Shown here one piece after another: positions 19,795 through 29,049 of a stretch of 64,000 bases of DNA. This DNA comes from Winogradskyella alexanderae (GTDB lineage: Bacteria; Bacteroidota; Bacteroidia; Flavobacteriales; Flavobacteriaceae): the NCBI RefSeq assembly GCF_020166335.1, contig NZ_JAIUJR010000004.1, positions 124,001 through 188,000 on the forward strand. The letters run 5' to 3'. The first letter of the stretch is position 1; each line of letters opens with the position of its first letter. The position numbers and the translations under genes are program-made. The notes below the pieces were generated by a model. That model made no database searches and was not told where the DNA came from. It worked only from the letters and a program-made list of their open reading frames with translations.

Positions 19795-22700
19795 TTTTTT
19801 AAATCTTTTAATTTTCCAACTTTATAAACTTGCAAACTATCATTATTTACAGATGCCATTAAAAAGGTTTGTTGCTCCCTATTTTCAATATGTAAATCCC
19901 GTATTTGACCATCTATTTTTAAAGATAAAACCTTATCAAAATTTCCATTTGGTGAGCCAAACAACAACCAACCTTTTGAAGCATCATCGATACCAAACTG
20001 GGGTTTCACTAAGAACTGGTTACCACCAAAAAGGATGTCTAAATTACCATCGTTATTGATATCTGAAATCTCAATTGCCGACACATTAGAATATTGAATT
20101 TCTCTGGGTAATTCCTGGCTTACAAATGTCTCATTTTTATTTAAGAAAACCGCCGTATTTAGCATTTTAACATCAAATATTTTGGCATTTTTTAATTGCT
20201 TTTCTGAGAAAATTGATGTTATCGTTGCATCAGAGTAATCCTTATAGTATAATAGCTTTTGTTTCAGACTTGCAATTTGAGAAATTAGCTCATCCCTATC
20301 TACAATAGGATAATATTTACTATCTCGTTTCTGACAAATAATTTGTTCAATTGTACCATTCTTATCAAAATCCGAAAGGTACATCCTCATACCAGATTTA
20401 TAGAAGGAATTTTCGCCTTTATTACCCGCAATGATATCTAACTTCCCGTCTTCATTAAGATCTTTAACTTCGATTGTTTTCCAGAGACCATTGGTGTCTG
20501 ATAGCCCATACTTCTTAGTTTCGTTGACTAAATCACCATTAATATTAATAAAAATTGAAATCGGCATCCATTCTCCCGATACCACTAGATCTTTTTGGCC
20601 ATCACTGTTTATGTCTGCCCATTGAGAATCCGTTATCAAGCCTATTTCCTTTAATTGGACTGGTTGAGTTATATCAAATTTATTATTACCCGTATTCTTT
20701 AAAATATATCCTGAGGTTGGAAGACCATACGTATCTACCTTAAAACGCTCGCCAATAAATAAGTCGATATCACCATCATTATCATAATCGTATGCAGAGA
20801 CTGTAGATGTGCTAATTGGTGATGGAAACGTTAAAGTTTGCGGACTATAGGTAAAGGTATTGTCACCATTATTTATATATAACCTATCATTTAGTGCAAA
20901 ATCAAATTTTGAAAACGTCTTTCCTCCACTGGCAACATAAAGATCTAAATCGCCATCATTGTCACTATCAAAAAATACAGCATCACTGTCCTCAGAATTA
21001 GAGCTTAAATTAAAAGGCTGCTCAATTTTGAGGTATTCTTCAGAATTTTTTGAAATGAACAATTTACCCGATTGACCTTTAGCACCACCAATGTAATAAT
21101 CATTTATACCATCATTATTCATGTCTGCATGTGCAATCTTTGGGCCTTCGTTATTACACATCTCAGGCAGTAATTGTTCTTTGTTAAAGTCTACAGCACT
21201 ATTTTCCTTATGCTTAAATTGAAAAAAACTTTTTTGCTTCTTTAAAATTTTACCCGAAGGCAGAGTTACGATTTGAGCCATCAACTCTTCATCACTCTGA
21301 TTGATACTATAAACTTTATTGGTTGGGAGATTGTATTTTCTTGTTTGCATACCGTTTGGCCATGTTACAACCATACTATCTATAGTATCGGCGCTATTAG
21401 CACCTAACAGCAACTGATAGGAGATAGAACTTTGAAAACCTCTTGAAGGAAAATTTTCTAAACTTCCGTATTGATCATCACCGTAATATATTTCAACTTT
21501 TGCGCCAACTGCAAACTTGTTTTTATCTGTGCCCTTTAATTTAAGTGTTATACTCTTATTGCTTTTGGTATTAGTAGTGTTTTCGTATAAGAAAGCAGGC
21601 ATATTAACATTGTTTATAACCAAATCTAAATCACCATCGTTATCAATATCACCATAGGCACTTCCGTTGCTAAAACTAGGTATTCCAAATCCCCAAACTG
21701 ATGTCATTTCAGTAAATTTAAAATCACCATTATTTTTAAATGCGGCATTAGGAACTGCCTTTGAAGGCATAAGATCTACTAACTTGTTCATTATTTCCTT
21801 ATCAGTCGCAATCATGTCTCTAATTCTGTCTTCATTGGCCATGTAGATAAGATAATCCCTGTCTAGTAAGTCTTTGAAAATACCATTACTAATAAAAATG
21901 TCTTTTAAGCCATCGTTATCGGCATCAAATAACAACGAAGCCCAGCTCCATTCTGATGCCGCAACATTGGATAGTCTGCTAATTTCTAAAAACGTACTAT
22001 CTCCCATATTTCTGTGAAGTGCATTTCTAGAAAACTGTGTATGGTAGCCCTTATTTTTGGCAATATCGTATTTATTCCATGACTCAAACAGCGTTTTTGT
22101 GCGCTGACGCTCTATAGTACGTGGTAACATTTCTGTTACCATTATATCAGTAAAAGAATCATTATTTAAGTCAGCGGCATCTGCTCCCATTGAACCCATT
22201 GAGATGGAACCAAATTGTGAAGATAAGTCCTCTTTAAAAGTACCATCTTGATTATTTACGTAGAGGTAATCCCTTTCAAAAAAATCGTTTGATATAAAAA
22301 TATCTGGCCAAGAATCATTATTGTAATCACTAACCGTAATTCCTAAACCAAAACCAATAGCACTCGAATAAATATTGGATACTTCTGTAACATCAACAAA
22401 GAAATCATTGTCGTTTCTCAGTAATTTATTCCCAGATTCTGTAGGTCTTTTGCGTTGATCTTTTATAAAATCATAATTCCCAACCGCCTTTATAGAGTTG
22501 TTTAAAAGGTAACAATCTAAATCGCCATCTCTGTCATAATCAAAAAAATTAGCTTGAACACTTAATCCAACTATATCAAGACCATATTTTTTGGATTGCT
22601 CTGTAAAAGTAAGATCACCATTATTTATAAACAATTCATTATGCCGATTAGCAATTTCACTTGGAGGTCCAGCTTTACAAACATAAATATCTAAAAATCC

Positions 22701-23072
22701 ATCATTATTTAGATCTATAAATGAAACTCCTGAAGACCAAACACCTGGACTAGCAACACCTGCAGTAGGAGTAATATCCTCAAATTCCCAGTTACCCTTA
22801 TTTAAATATAATCGGTTTTCTACTAAATTACCTGTGAAAAATATATCTAAAAGACCATCGTTATTAATATCACCAAGAGCAACACCTCCTCCATTAAAGA
22901 AATTTCGGTAGGTGTAAGGATTTAAGTCTTCAGTATATTTGAGCGAATTATTAAATGTTACACTTGTTAACTCACTATCTTTTAATTGAAATAAACCGGG
23001 TGTTTTATCATTTGTAGTATTGCATGAAAACAGTAAAACACTGAAAACAAAAAGAATAAACAAATTCTTCAT
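19791..23072 (-). CDS. FG-GAP/VCBS repeat lipoprotein with ASPIC/UnbV domain (copy 3, first in the run)
   Basis: A 1093-residue lipoprotein (lipobox LFSC, Cys17) with the same layout as copies 1 and 2: FG-GAP/VCBS propeller repeats with DINNDG/DNDGDLD calcium loops, an ASPIC/UnbV segment around residues 545-610 (GAKVEIYYGDDQY ... SMVVTWPNG), then a second propeller. It is the first gene after the susCD terminator, 84 bases from susD. Some read-through from susCD or a promoter in that gap must serve the downstream genes. The identical length to copy 2 and shared wording indicate tandem duplication. Confidence 0.87.
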   Translation of the reverse strand: MKNLFILFVFSVLLFSCNTTNDKTPGLFQLKDSELTSVTFNNSLKYTEDLNPYTYRNFFNGGGVALGDINNDGLLDIFFTGNLVENRLYLNKGNWEFEDITPTAGVASPGVWSSGVSFIDLNNDGFLDIYVCKAGPPSEIANRHNELFINNGDLTFTEQSKKYGLDIVGLSVQANFFDYDRDGDLDCYLLNNSIKAVGNYDFIKDQRKRPTESGNKLLRNDNDFFVDVTEVSNIYSSAIGFGLGITVSDYNNDSWPDIFISNDFFERDYLYVNNQDGTFKEDLSSQFGSISMGSMGADAADLNNDSFTDIMVTEMLPRTIERQRTKTLFESWNKYDIAKNKGYHTQFSRNALHRNMGDSTFLEISRLSNVAASEWSWASLLFDADNDGLKDIFISNGIFKDLLDRDYLIYMANEDRIRDMIATDKEIMNKLVDLMPSKAVPNAAFKNNGDFKFTEMTSVWGFGIPSFSNGSAYGDIDNDGDLDLVINNVNMPAFLYENTTNTKSNKSITLKLKGTDKNKFAVGAKVEIYYGDDQYGSLENFPSRGFQSSISYQLLLGANSADTIDSMVVTWPNGMQTRKYNLPTNKVYSINQSDEELMAQIVTLPSGKILKKQKSFFQFKHKENSAVDFNKEQLLPEMCNNEGPKIAHADMNNDGINDYYIGGAKGQSGKLFISKNSEEYLKIEQPFNLSSNSEDSDAVFFDSDNDGDLDLYVASGGKTFSKFDFALNDRLYINNGDNTFTYSPQTLTFPSPISTSTVSAYDYDNDGDIDLFIGERFKVDTYGLPTSGYILKNTGNNKFDITQPVQLKEIGLITDSQWADINSDGQKDLVVSGEWMPISIFININGDLVNETKKYGLSDTNGLWKTIEVKDLNEDGKLDIIAGNKGENSFYKSGMRMYLSDFDKNGTIEQIICQKRDSKYYPIVDRDELISQIASLKQKLLYYKDYSDATITSIFSEKQLKNAKIFDVKMLNTAVFLNKNETFVSQELPREIQYSNVSAIEISDINNDGNLDILFGGNQFLVKPQFGIDDASKGWLLFGSPNGNFDKVLSLKIDGQIRDLHIENREQQTFLMASVNNDSLQVYKVGKLKDLKK

Positions 23073-23097
23073 TTAAGTGCTAATATTTAACTATTAA

Positions 23098-23129
23098 AAA
23101 AAGGGGTACTCCTAAAAGTACCCCTTTTT
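23098..23129 (-). terminator. intrinsic terminator after susD
   Basis: A perfect 13-base stem (23098-23110 pairing with 23117-23129; core GGGGTACT/AGTACCCC) with a 6-base loop, ending in a run of Ts when read on the minus strand. It lies 28 bases after the susD stop codon and 26 bases before the start of the next lipoprotein gene. It should end or attenuate the susCD transcript and so lower expression of the downstream lipoprotein genes relative to susCD. Confidence 0.9.
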
Positions 23130-23156
23130 ACTCAAATAAAATACTTAAAAATTAAA

Positions 23157-24782
23157 TTAATATCCTGGGTTTTGCGTTAAACTTCCGCCACTGGCTTCTA
23201 TTTGCTCTTGAGGAATTGGGAATACTGTTCTGTAAGCATCACTGTTAGTTTTTTCCCACCAAGATTCACCCCATTTACCGAATCTGATTCTATCAGTTCT
23301 TCTGCTTGATTCCTGGAACATTTCCTTTCCTCTTTCATCGAAGAAACCGTCAGCATCTATTGCAGCTAATGGATCAAGACCCGCTCTTGCTCTTATTGTA
23401 TTAACATCTGGCAATGCCATATTCCAGTTTCCTGCATTTCTTGCCATTGCTTCTGCTCGCATTAAGTAAACATCTCCTAAACGTACAATTGGATAATCGT
23501 TGTTCATATCTGGTCTACCAAATAATTGGAAACTGAACTTCTTCGCTCTTGTACCACTCTGTCTTACAGAGTTAGGTTCTAATTCACTAATTTCAGGCGT
23601 ATATTCTACAACAATAGTTGGATCATCAGAAGCATAATCCAATAAATCAGCACCGTCAAAATCTGTTTGTGCACCCGCTAAGAAGTTAGCCTCTTTCCTT
23701 AAATCATTATTGTCATAGCTGTTATAAAATTCTTCCAACACTTGATAACCATTCCATGGCTGTGCATCTAGTGCAAAGGTTTGTTGTGAACTATAGTGCA
23801 AATTCATCTGAGAGAAGTTCATCCCACCAGCATTTGACTCGTCATAGTATATAGACCAAATCATTTCAGGATTAAACTGGTTGTTTGGTGCAAATACTGC
23901 AGCATAACCCGTTAATTCATCTGGATCAGATGGAACATTAGGACGTTTTGCCAAGTTTAAAACAGAACAACCATCACCACAAAGTTGATATGGGCCGTTG
24001 TCTATAATATAACTTGCTGCCCACTCCGCTTCTTGCCATCTTGCTGTACCTGTATATACCTCTGCATTCAAGTATAATTTTGCTAACAGACCTAAAGCAG
24101 CAAATTGATTAACAATATATGGCTCTTGACCTGTTCCCAAATTACTACCGGATAAATCCATGCTACCTGTAACGGCAGGGATACCTAATGCATCTAACAA
24201 TTCCTGCTCAACAAAATCAAATACCTCAGCCCGTGTTGACTGTGGCGCATCGGCTCCCGGAGTTGTAATAATTTTTACTCTTCCATACAAATCTAATAAT
24301 CTCCAGTAAAAGAAAGATCTAATAACCTTGGCTTGGGATTCTTCCTCTGGTGACAAACTACCGTCAAGGGCCAAATTAGTTTCTGCAATACCTCCATAAG
24401 CATCCACCCATGTACCATTTAAAGGTCCATTTGCAGGATTAAATGTATGTCTATGCATGTCTAACCAAATACCACCATCAAACCAGTCACCACCTTTTTG
24501 ACCTATGGCCATCTCATCAGAAGAAACCGTTTGTACAGAATAGTAACTACCGTGTCCAGCAGAACCATTTCTTAATCTTCCATAAGCTGCAGCTAATGCC
24601 CCTGAAGGGAATACACCGCCAGCAGTCTCACCAGAGTTATCTGGCACGCCATCATCGGAAAATTCAGTTGTTAACTCATCTTCCAATACTTCTTCAAGAT
24701 CCGTACAGGTGTAAAACATTGTAGATAATACACCTAAGAATACTAATAAAGATTTTTTCATCATTTTTCTCATTTTTCTCAT
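23157..24782 (-). CDS. susD: SusD/RagB-family nutrient-binding outer-membrane lipoprotein
   Basis: A 541-residue SusD-like lipoprotein (lipobox MFYTC) that binds glycan or oligosaccharide at the cell surface and caps the SusC channel. SusD landmarks are visible: R-x-F-F-Y-W-R-L-L-D-L-Y-G near residue 150, a TPR-like helical core, and the C-terminal PIVRLGDVYLMRAEA, NTIRARAG and R-R-x-D-x-I-R-F-G-K-W motifs. Three in-frame ATGs sit within a short repeat at the start (MRKMRKMMKK), so the true start could be 24782, 24773, 24764 or 24761. It follows susC by 11 bases and precedes a terminator. Substrate probably sucrose/fructo-oligosaccharide or another osmolyte glycoside. Confidence 0.95.
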   Translation of the reverse strand: MRKMRKMMKKSLLVFLGVLSTMFYTCTDLEEVLEDELTTEFSDDGVPDNSGETAGGVFPSGALAAAYGRLRNGSAGHGSYYSVQTVSSDEMAIGQKGGDWFDGGIWLDMHRHTFNPANGPLNGTWVDAYGGIAETNLALDGSLSPEEESQAKVIRSFFYWRLLDLYGRVKIITTPGADAPQSTRAEVFDFVEQELLDALGIPAVTGSMDLSGSNLGTGQEPYIVNQFAALGLLAKLYLNAEVYTGTARWQEAEWAASYIIDNGPYQLCGDGCSVLNLAKRPNVPSDPDELTGYAAVFAPNNQFNPEMIWSIYYDESNAGGMNFSQMNLHYSSQQTFALDAQPWNGYQVLEEFYNSYDNNDLRKEANFLAGAQTDFDGADLLDYASDDPTIVVEYTPEISELEPNSVRQSGTRAKKFSFQLFGRPDMNNDYPIVRLGDVYLMRAEAMARNAGNWNMALPDVNTIRARAGLDPLAAIDADGFFDERGKEMFQESSRRTDRIRFGKWGESWWEKTNSDAYRTVFPIPQEQIEASGGSLTQNPGY

Positions 24783-24793
24783 TTCAATTTTTA

Positions 24794-27784
24794 TTAAAAT
24801 TTAAGGTTTAAGCCTAACGTAATCGTACGATTTTGGAAATAGTTGTAACGTCTATCGATACCTGGAGCTAATACATCTGGATTAGCAAGGTCTCCACCGT
24901 TATCTACGGCACCTCTATCTTGGAAAGCAGGCTCTGGATCTGCACCAGTATAATCCGTAATCGTAAATAGGTTCTGTGCTGTAATAGCAACTCTTGCACT
25001 TTTTAGGAATGTATTATCACCTAAGTCAAAATTGTATCCTATAGTTAAGTTGTCTAGTCTTAAGAAATCCGCTTTCTCAACATAGTAAGAACTAAACTGA
25101 GCAGTTCTAATATCATCCCTAGCTAATTCTGTATTTACATAGTTATAAGAGGACTGAGATCCAATTCTTGGCTCATAGAACACACGGAATGAATTAACCA
25201 AACTGTGTCCAAATGCACCTCTGAAGAAAGCATTTAAATCCCAATTTCCGTATTGTACCTGATGTGTCCATCCAATTTCCCAATCTGGGAAACCTTGACC
25301 AAGAACAGTAAAGTCACCATTATCTGCCAAGGCAGAACCTTGATCAGCGATAACACTACCGTCTCCATTAATATCTGCTAGTATAGGAGAACCATTAGCA
25401 TCTACTTCACCAGTAAATACCGGACCCCAAATTTGACCAACTTCGTCACCTTCTCTTACTAGAATTACTTCTGTATCATTTTGACCAGGAGCTCCTAAGT
25501 TAGCGATCATACGATCACCACCAGCGTTTTTCTCTAGTACTGTTTCATATGTTGAAGCTACAAGACCCATGTTGTAATTAACTTTGTCATTTCTTACAAT
25601 ATCGTAGTTAACTGTTAATTCAAATCCTTTGGTGTTTAACTCACCAGCATTTTGGAACTGATTTGTAAATCCATTATTAGATGCAGCATCAATTTGAACG
25701 TTACTAATAAAGTCTACAATATCTCTGTTATAAATATCTACAGTAGCGGATAATCGGTCCATTGCGAATTCAATACCAAAATTAAGCTCTCGCTTTTCTT
25801 CCCATTTTAAGTCTGGATTTGCAAGTCTTGTACCAATACCTGTAGATGAAGAACCAAATCCACCAGCACCATTAATTACATTAAATGATGTTTGAGATAA
25901 ACCAACTCCAGGAGGAATTGCACCTGTTACACCATAGCCTAAACGTGCTTTTAACAAAGATACATTATCTAATTGTAAATAGTTATTTAAGTCTGCACCT
26001 ACGGCAACAGATGGGAATGTACCCCATTGGTTGTCTGCACCAAAGCGGCTAGAACCCTCACGTCGTATAGATGCGCTTAAGTAGATTGCATCGTCAAAAG
26101 TAAAATTACCCCTCAAGAAGAATGCAATAATTCTATCGTCATCATTTCTTCCACTATTAGCAATTACCCTTCCTGCTTCGTTTAAATCTTGAGACACCTC
26201 AATTGCATTACTGAAATCAAAGTTTACACCTGGAGGAAAATCCCCAACCTGTAAATAGTTTTCGTTAAAATCATTTTCTTGGAAAGAATAACCACCATCT
26301 AATTTCATTCTAAAGAAGTCATTAAAAGTTCTATTATAGGTTCCAAATAATTCCAAAGTCTTAGATCTTGCCTCATTACTGTAGAAGTCTGCTCTACCTT
26401 TTCTAAATGGGCTTACCGCACCACCTCTAAAGAATGACGTTGTTGGATAGTATTGGTTGTTATCTGTTCTGCTTACCTGTTGACCAACATTTAAAGTTGC
26501 AGATAAATCATCTGTGAATGAATATCTGAAATCCGCATTATAGTTAATCGTAGTTGTGGCACCAGCATTTCTGTTTTGCTCCGCAATAGAGACTGGATTG
26601 AAACTATCAAATAAACCTAGAGTTTCGAAGTAACCTCCAAACTGTTCAGAGTTAAATGCAAATGGTGCATCATCACCAAAAACAGGCGCTGTTGGGTTAT
26701 AAACGATAGCATAACGTAATGCTTCATTAAAACCAAAATCACTGTCTCTTTGCGTAAATGCTGAATTAAAGTTAATTCTTAATTTATCATTGAATAAAGT
26801 ACCTGTAAAATTACCTCTTATGTTTAACTGCTCAAATCCAGAATTAATTAAAATCCCTTCAGTATCCCTGTAGTTCACTGCAACCCTGTAGTTGGTATTT
26901 TCTGCACCACCAGACATTGCTATATTGTGAACCTGTGAAAATGCCGATCTTGTTACCTCATCAACCCAATCAGTATCGCTTCCTAGGTCTGTACCTCCAG
27001 TCGCCAAAAACTGTTGACGGTTCATAATTTCAACTGGATTGATTGCATCAGACACACCATATTGTCCATTATAGTCTACTGAAAATGGCTGGTTAGTACG
27101 TCCTGATTTCGTTGTGACTAAGATTACACCACTTGATGCTCTAGAACCATAAATCGCGGCTGCAGAACCATCCTTTAATACTGTGATGTTCTTAATATCA
27201 CTTGGATCTACATTACTTAAGGATTGTCCAAGAACACCATCGATTACAACCAAAGGTTCTGTGTTACCACCAACGGTAGAAAGACCTCTCAGTCTTATAA
27301 CACCACTGTCGTTTGGATTACCACCTCTGTTGTAAACGGAGAGACCGGCAACTTTACCTTGAAGTAACTGTGATGCATTGTTAATTACACCCTTGTTAAA
27401 CTCTTCTTCACTAACGCTTGTTACAGCGGTCGTAATCTCTTTTCTGACCTGATTACCATACCCTACTACAACTACTGCTTCCAATTGTGCAACATCTTCT
27501 TCAAGCGTTACATCAATTACAGAACGTCCGTTAACAGCAACCTCTTGGGTTTTATAACCGAGATAACTGAAAACAATCACAGCATCTGAGGCTACATTGT
27601 TTAAGGTGTATGTACCATCGAGGTCGGTTTGGACACCATTAGTGGTCCCCTTAACTATCACGTTAACTCCAGGTAATGTACCTGTTACATCCGAGACAGT
27701 ACCTGTCACAGTCTGGGCATACATAATGCTGCCCAAAACCAAGAAAAAACTACTTAAAATTTTTCTTAATAGATTTTGTGTCAT
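24794..27784 (-). CDS. susC: SusC/RagA-family TonB-dependent transporter
   Basis: A 996-residue TonB-linked outer-membrane transporter. In order: signal peptide ending near residue 23 (YAQ), a carboxypeptidase-regulatory-like domain (V-x-G-T-V-S-D... L-D-G-T-Y-T-L), the SusC signature LEAVVVVGYG near 101-110, the plug domain with I-R-G/L-R-G-x-S and YGSRASSGVILVTTK, then a 22-strand barrel ending in an aromatic-rich strand with a final Phe. It imports the ligand delivered by SusD. It is divergent from the LacI-type regulator gene, with a perfect palindrome in the shared upstream region, so it is probably repressed by that regulator. Confidence 0.95.
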   Translation of the reverse strand: MTQNLLRKILSSFFLVLGSIMYAQTVTGTVSDVTGTLPGVNVIVKGTTNGVQTDLDGTYTLNNVASDAVIVFSYLGYKTQEVAVNGRSVIDVTLEEDVAQLEAVVVVGYGNQVRKEITTAVTSVSEEEFNKGVINNASQLLQGKVAGLSVYNRGGNPNDSGVIRLRGLSTVGGNTEPLVVIDGVLGQSLSNVDPSDIKNITVLKDGSAAAIYGSRASSGVILVTTKSGRTNQPFSVDYNGQYGVSDAINPVEIMNRQQFLATGGTDLGSDTDWVDEVTRSAFSQVHNIAMSGGAENTNYRVAVNYRDTEGILINSGFEQLNIRGNFTGTLFNDKLRINFNSAFTQRDSDFGFNEALRYAIVYNPTAPVFGDDAPFAFNSEQFGGYFETLGLFDSFNPVSIAEQNRNAGATTTINYNADFRYSFTDDLSATLNVGQQVSRTDNNQYYPTTSFFRGGAVSPFRKGRADFYSNEARSKTLELFGTYNRTFNDFFRMKLDGGYSFQENDFNENYLQVGDFPPGVNFDFSNAIEVSQDLNEAGRVIANSGRNDDDRIIAFFLRGNFTFDDAIYLSASIRREGSSRFGADNQWGTFPSVAVGADLNNYLQLDNVSLLKARLGYGVTGAIPPGVGLSQTSFNVINGAGGFGSSSTGIGTRLANPDLKWEEKRELNFGIEFAMDRLSATVDIYNRDIVDFISNVQIDAASNNGFTNQFQNAGELNTKGFELTVNYDIVRNDKVNYNMGLVASTYETVLEKNAGGDRMIANLGAPGQNDTEVILVREGDEVGQIWGPVFTGEVDANGSPILADINGDGSVIADQGSALADNGDFTVLGQGFPDWEIGWTHQVQYGNWDLNAFFRGAFGHSLVNSFRVFYEPRIGSQSSYNYVNTELARDDIRTAQFSSYYVEKADFLRLDNLTIGYNFDLGDNTFLKSARVAITAQNLFTITDYTGADPEPAFQDRGAVDNGGDLANPDVLAPGIDRRYNYFQNRTITLGLNLKF

Positions 27785-27921
27785 ACTTAGTTAGTTTTAT
27801 TAGTATTTGGTTAGAAAGTTATTAGATTAACAAAATATTGTTAAATAAATATTAATTAATGGTCTAAAATGGCCTTTTTTTAAGAGAACAACAAAATTTT
27901 CTTAATAAAATCCTAAAAATA

Positions 27922-27943
27922 TTTACGAAAAGCTTTTCGTAAA
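27922..27943. promoter_or_regulatory. LacI-type operator between susC and the regulator gene
   Basis: A perfect 22-base palindrome centred on the GC at 27932/27933, core ACGAAAAGCTTTTCGT. It lies 79 bases before the regulator start and 138 bases before susC. LacI-family regulators typically bind such palindromes, and the half-site shares CGAAA with the palindrome at 32925-32942 in front of the sugar porter operon. It is the likely site of autoregulation and of susCD control. Confidence 0.75.
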
Positions 27944-28021
27944 ATGTTTCGGAATTAATATTTTTAGCCAAATTCACATTATTTGTTTTAACCGACACAT
28001 ATTTTTAATCAAAGGACTGAA

Positions 28022-29041
28022 ATGAAAAAAACTACCCTAAAAGAAATTGCAGAAATCCTCGGAATTTCTATTTCAACAGTTTCGAAAGCGCTTAAAGATT
28101 ATCCTGATGTAAGTGCCAAAACAAAAAAGAAAGTAATTGATTTGGCTAACTCCCTCCATTTCAGCCCAAACACCTTTGCACAAAGTTTAAGGAGTAGGGA
28201 ATCCAAGACTATTGGTGTGATTATACCTAGTATGGTACACTATTACTTTTCGAATATTTTAGATGCAATATTGAAAGAATGCGAAAAAAAAGGCTATATG
28301 GTGATAATAATGCAGTCTAATGAAGACTATGAACTGGAAAGGAAACAAATAAGTCTTCTTTTAAATAAAGGTGTTGATGGAATATTAATTTCACTTGCCA
28401 ATAGCACAAAAGACATTAAGCATTTACAACGTGTTATTGATTATGGGATACCTTTAGTTCTTTTTGACAAAATCACCAAGTTAATAAAATGCTCTAGGGT
28501 TATTATTAATGATATCAGAGCGTCCTATGATGTAGTAACACATTTAATTAATAAAGGTTATGAAAGAATAGCTTACTTCAGAGGAGGTTTAAACCCACAA
28601 AATTCCATTGATCGGTTTTTAGGTTATAAAAAGGCCCTTGAGGATAATGGTATTGCATACGACTCATCCTTAGTGTACTTATGTCCAAATGCAAATTATG
28701 ATGAAGGTTATGCTAATGCGAAAAAATTAATTGAAAAAGATAAATTCAATGTTGATGCCATTTATGCCATTACAGATTTAACTGCAATTGGTGTGATTAA
28801 CTACCTGAATGAAAAACGAATTAAAATCCCTGAAGAAATTGCAGTATTTGGTTTTAGCAATTGGTTTATGTCTTCTGTAATATCCCCAACTTTATCATCC
28901 GTAGAACAAAATCCACAAAATTTAGGTGAAAAATCAGTAGGACTTCTGTTTAAAGAAATTGAAAGTAGACAAAAAGGAGAAGATTTTAAATATGAAACCA
29001 TTACAATTGATACGGATCTTATTTTGAGAAAATCATCCTAA
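28022..29041 (+). CDS. LacI-family transcriptional regulator
   Basis: A 339-residue regulator with the N-terminal LacI helix-turn-helix (TTLKEIAEILGISISTVSKAL, residues 3-23) and hinge region up to about residue 58 (RSRESKTIGVIIP). A periplasmic-binding-protein-like effector domain follows. The effector is probably sucrose, fructose or a derivative, judged from the GH32, fructokinase and sugar porter genes next to it. It is divergent from susCD and convergent with the fructokinase gene (8-base gap). Palindromes with a common CGAAA half-site lie upstream of its own gene, of susC and of the sugar porter operon, consistent with it controlling all three. Confidence 0.93.
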   Translation: MKKTTLKEIAEILGISISTVSKALKDYPDVSAKTKKKVIDLANSLHFSPNTFAQSLRSRESKTIGVIIPSMVHYYFSNILDAILKECEKKGYMVIIMQSNEDYELERKQISLLLNKGVDGILISLANSTKDIKHLQRVIDYGIPLVLFDKITKLIKCSRVIINDIRASYDVVTHLINKGYERIAYFRGGLNPQNSIDRFLGYKKALEDNGIAYDSSLVYLCPNANYDEGYANAKKLIEKDKFNVDAIYAITDLTAIGVINYLNEKRIKIPEEIAVFGFSNWFMSSVISPTLSSVEQNPQNLGEKSVGLLFKEIESRQKGEDFKYETITIDTDLILRKSS

Positions 29042-29049
29042 TTGGAATC

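Noticed and set aside
12736..23072. Tandem DNA repeats or a satellite-like array
   Set aside because: The repeated GATNNNGATGG-like pattern is the coding trace of FG-GAP calcium loops in three genes, not a non-coding repeat.
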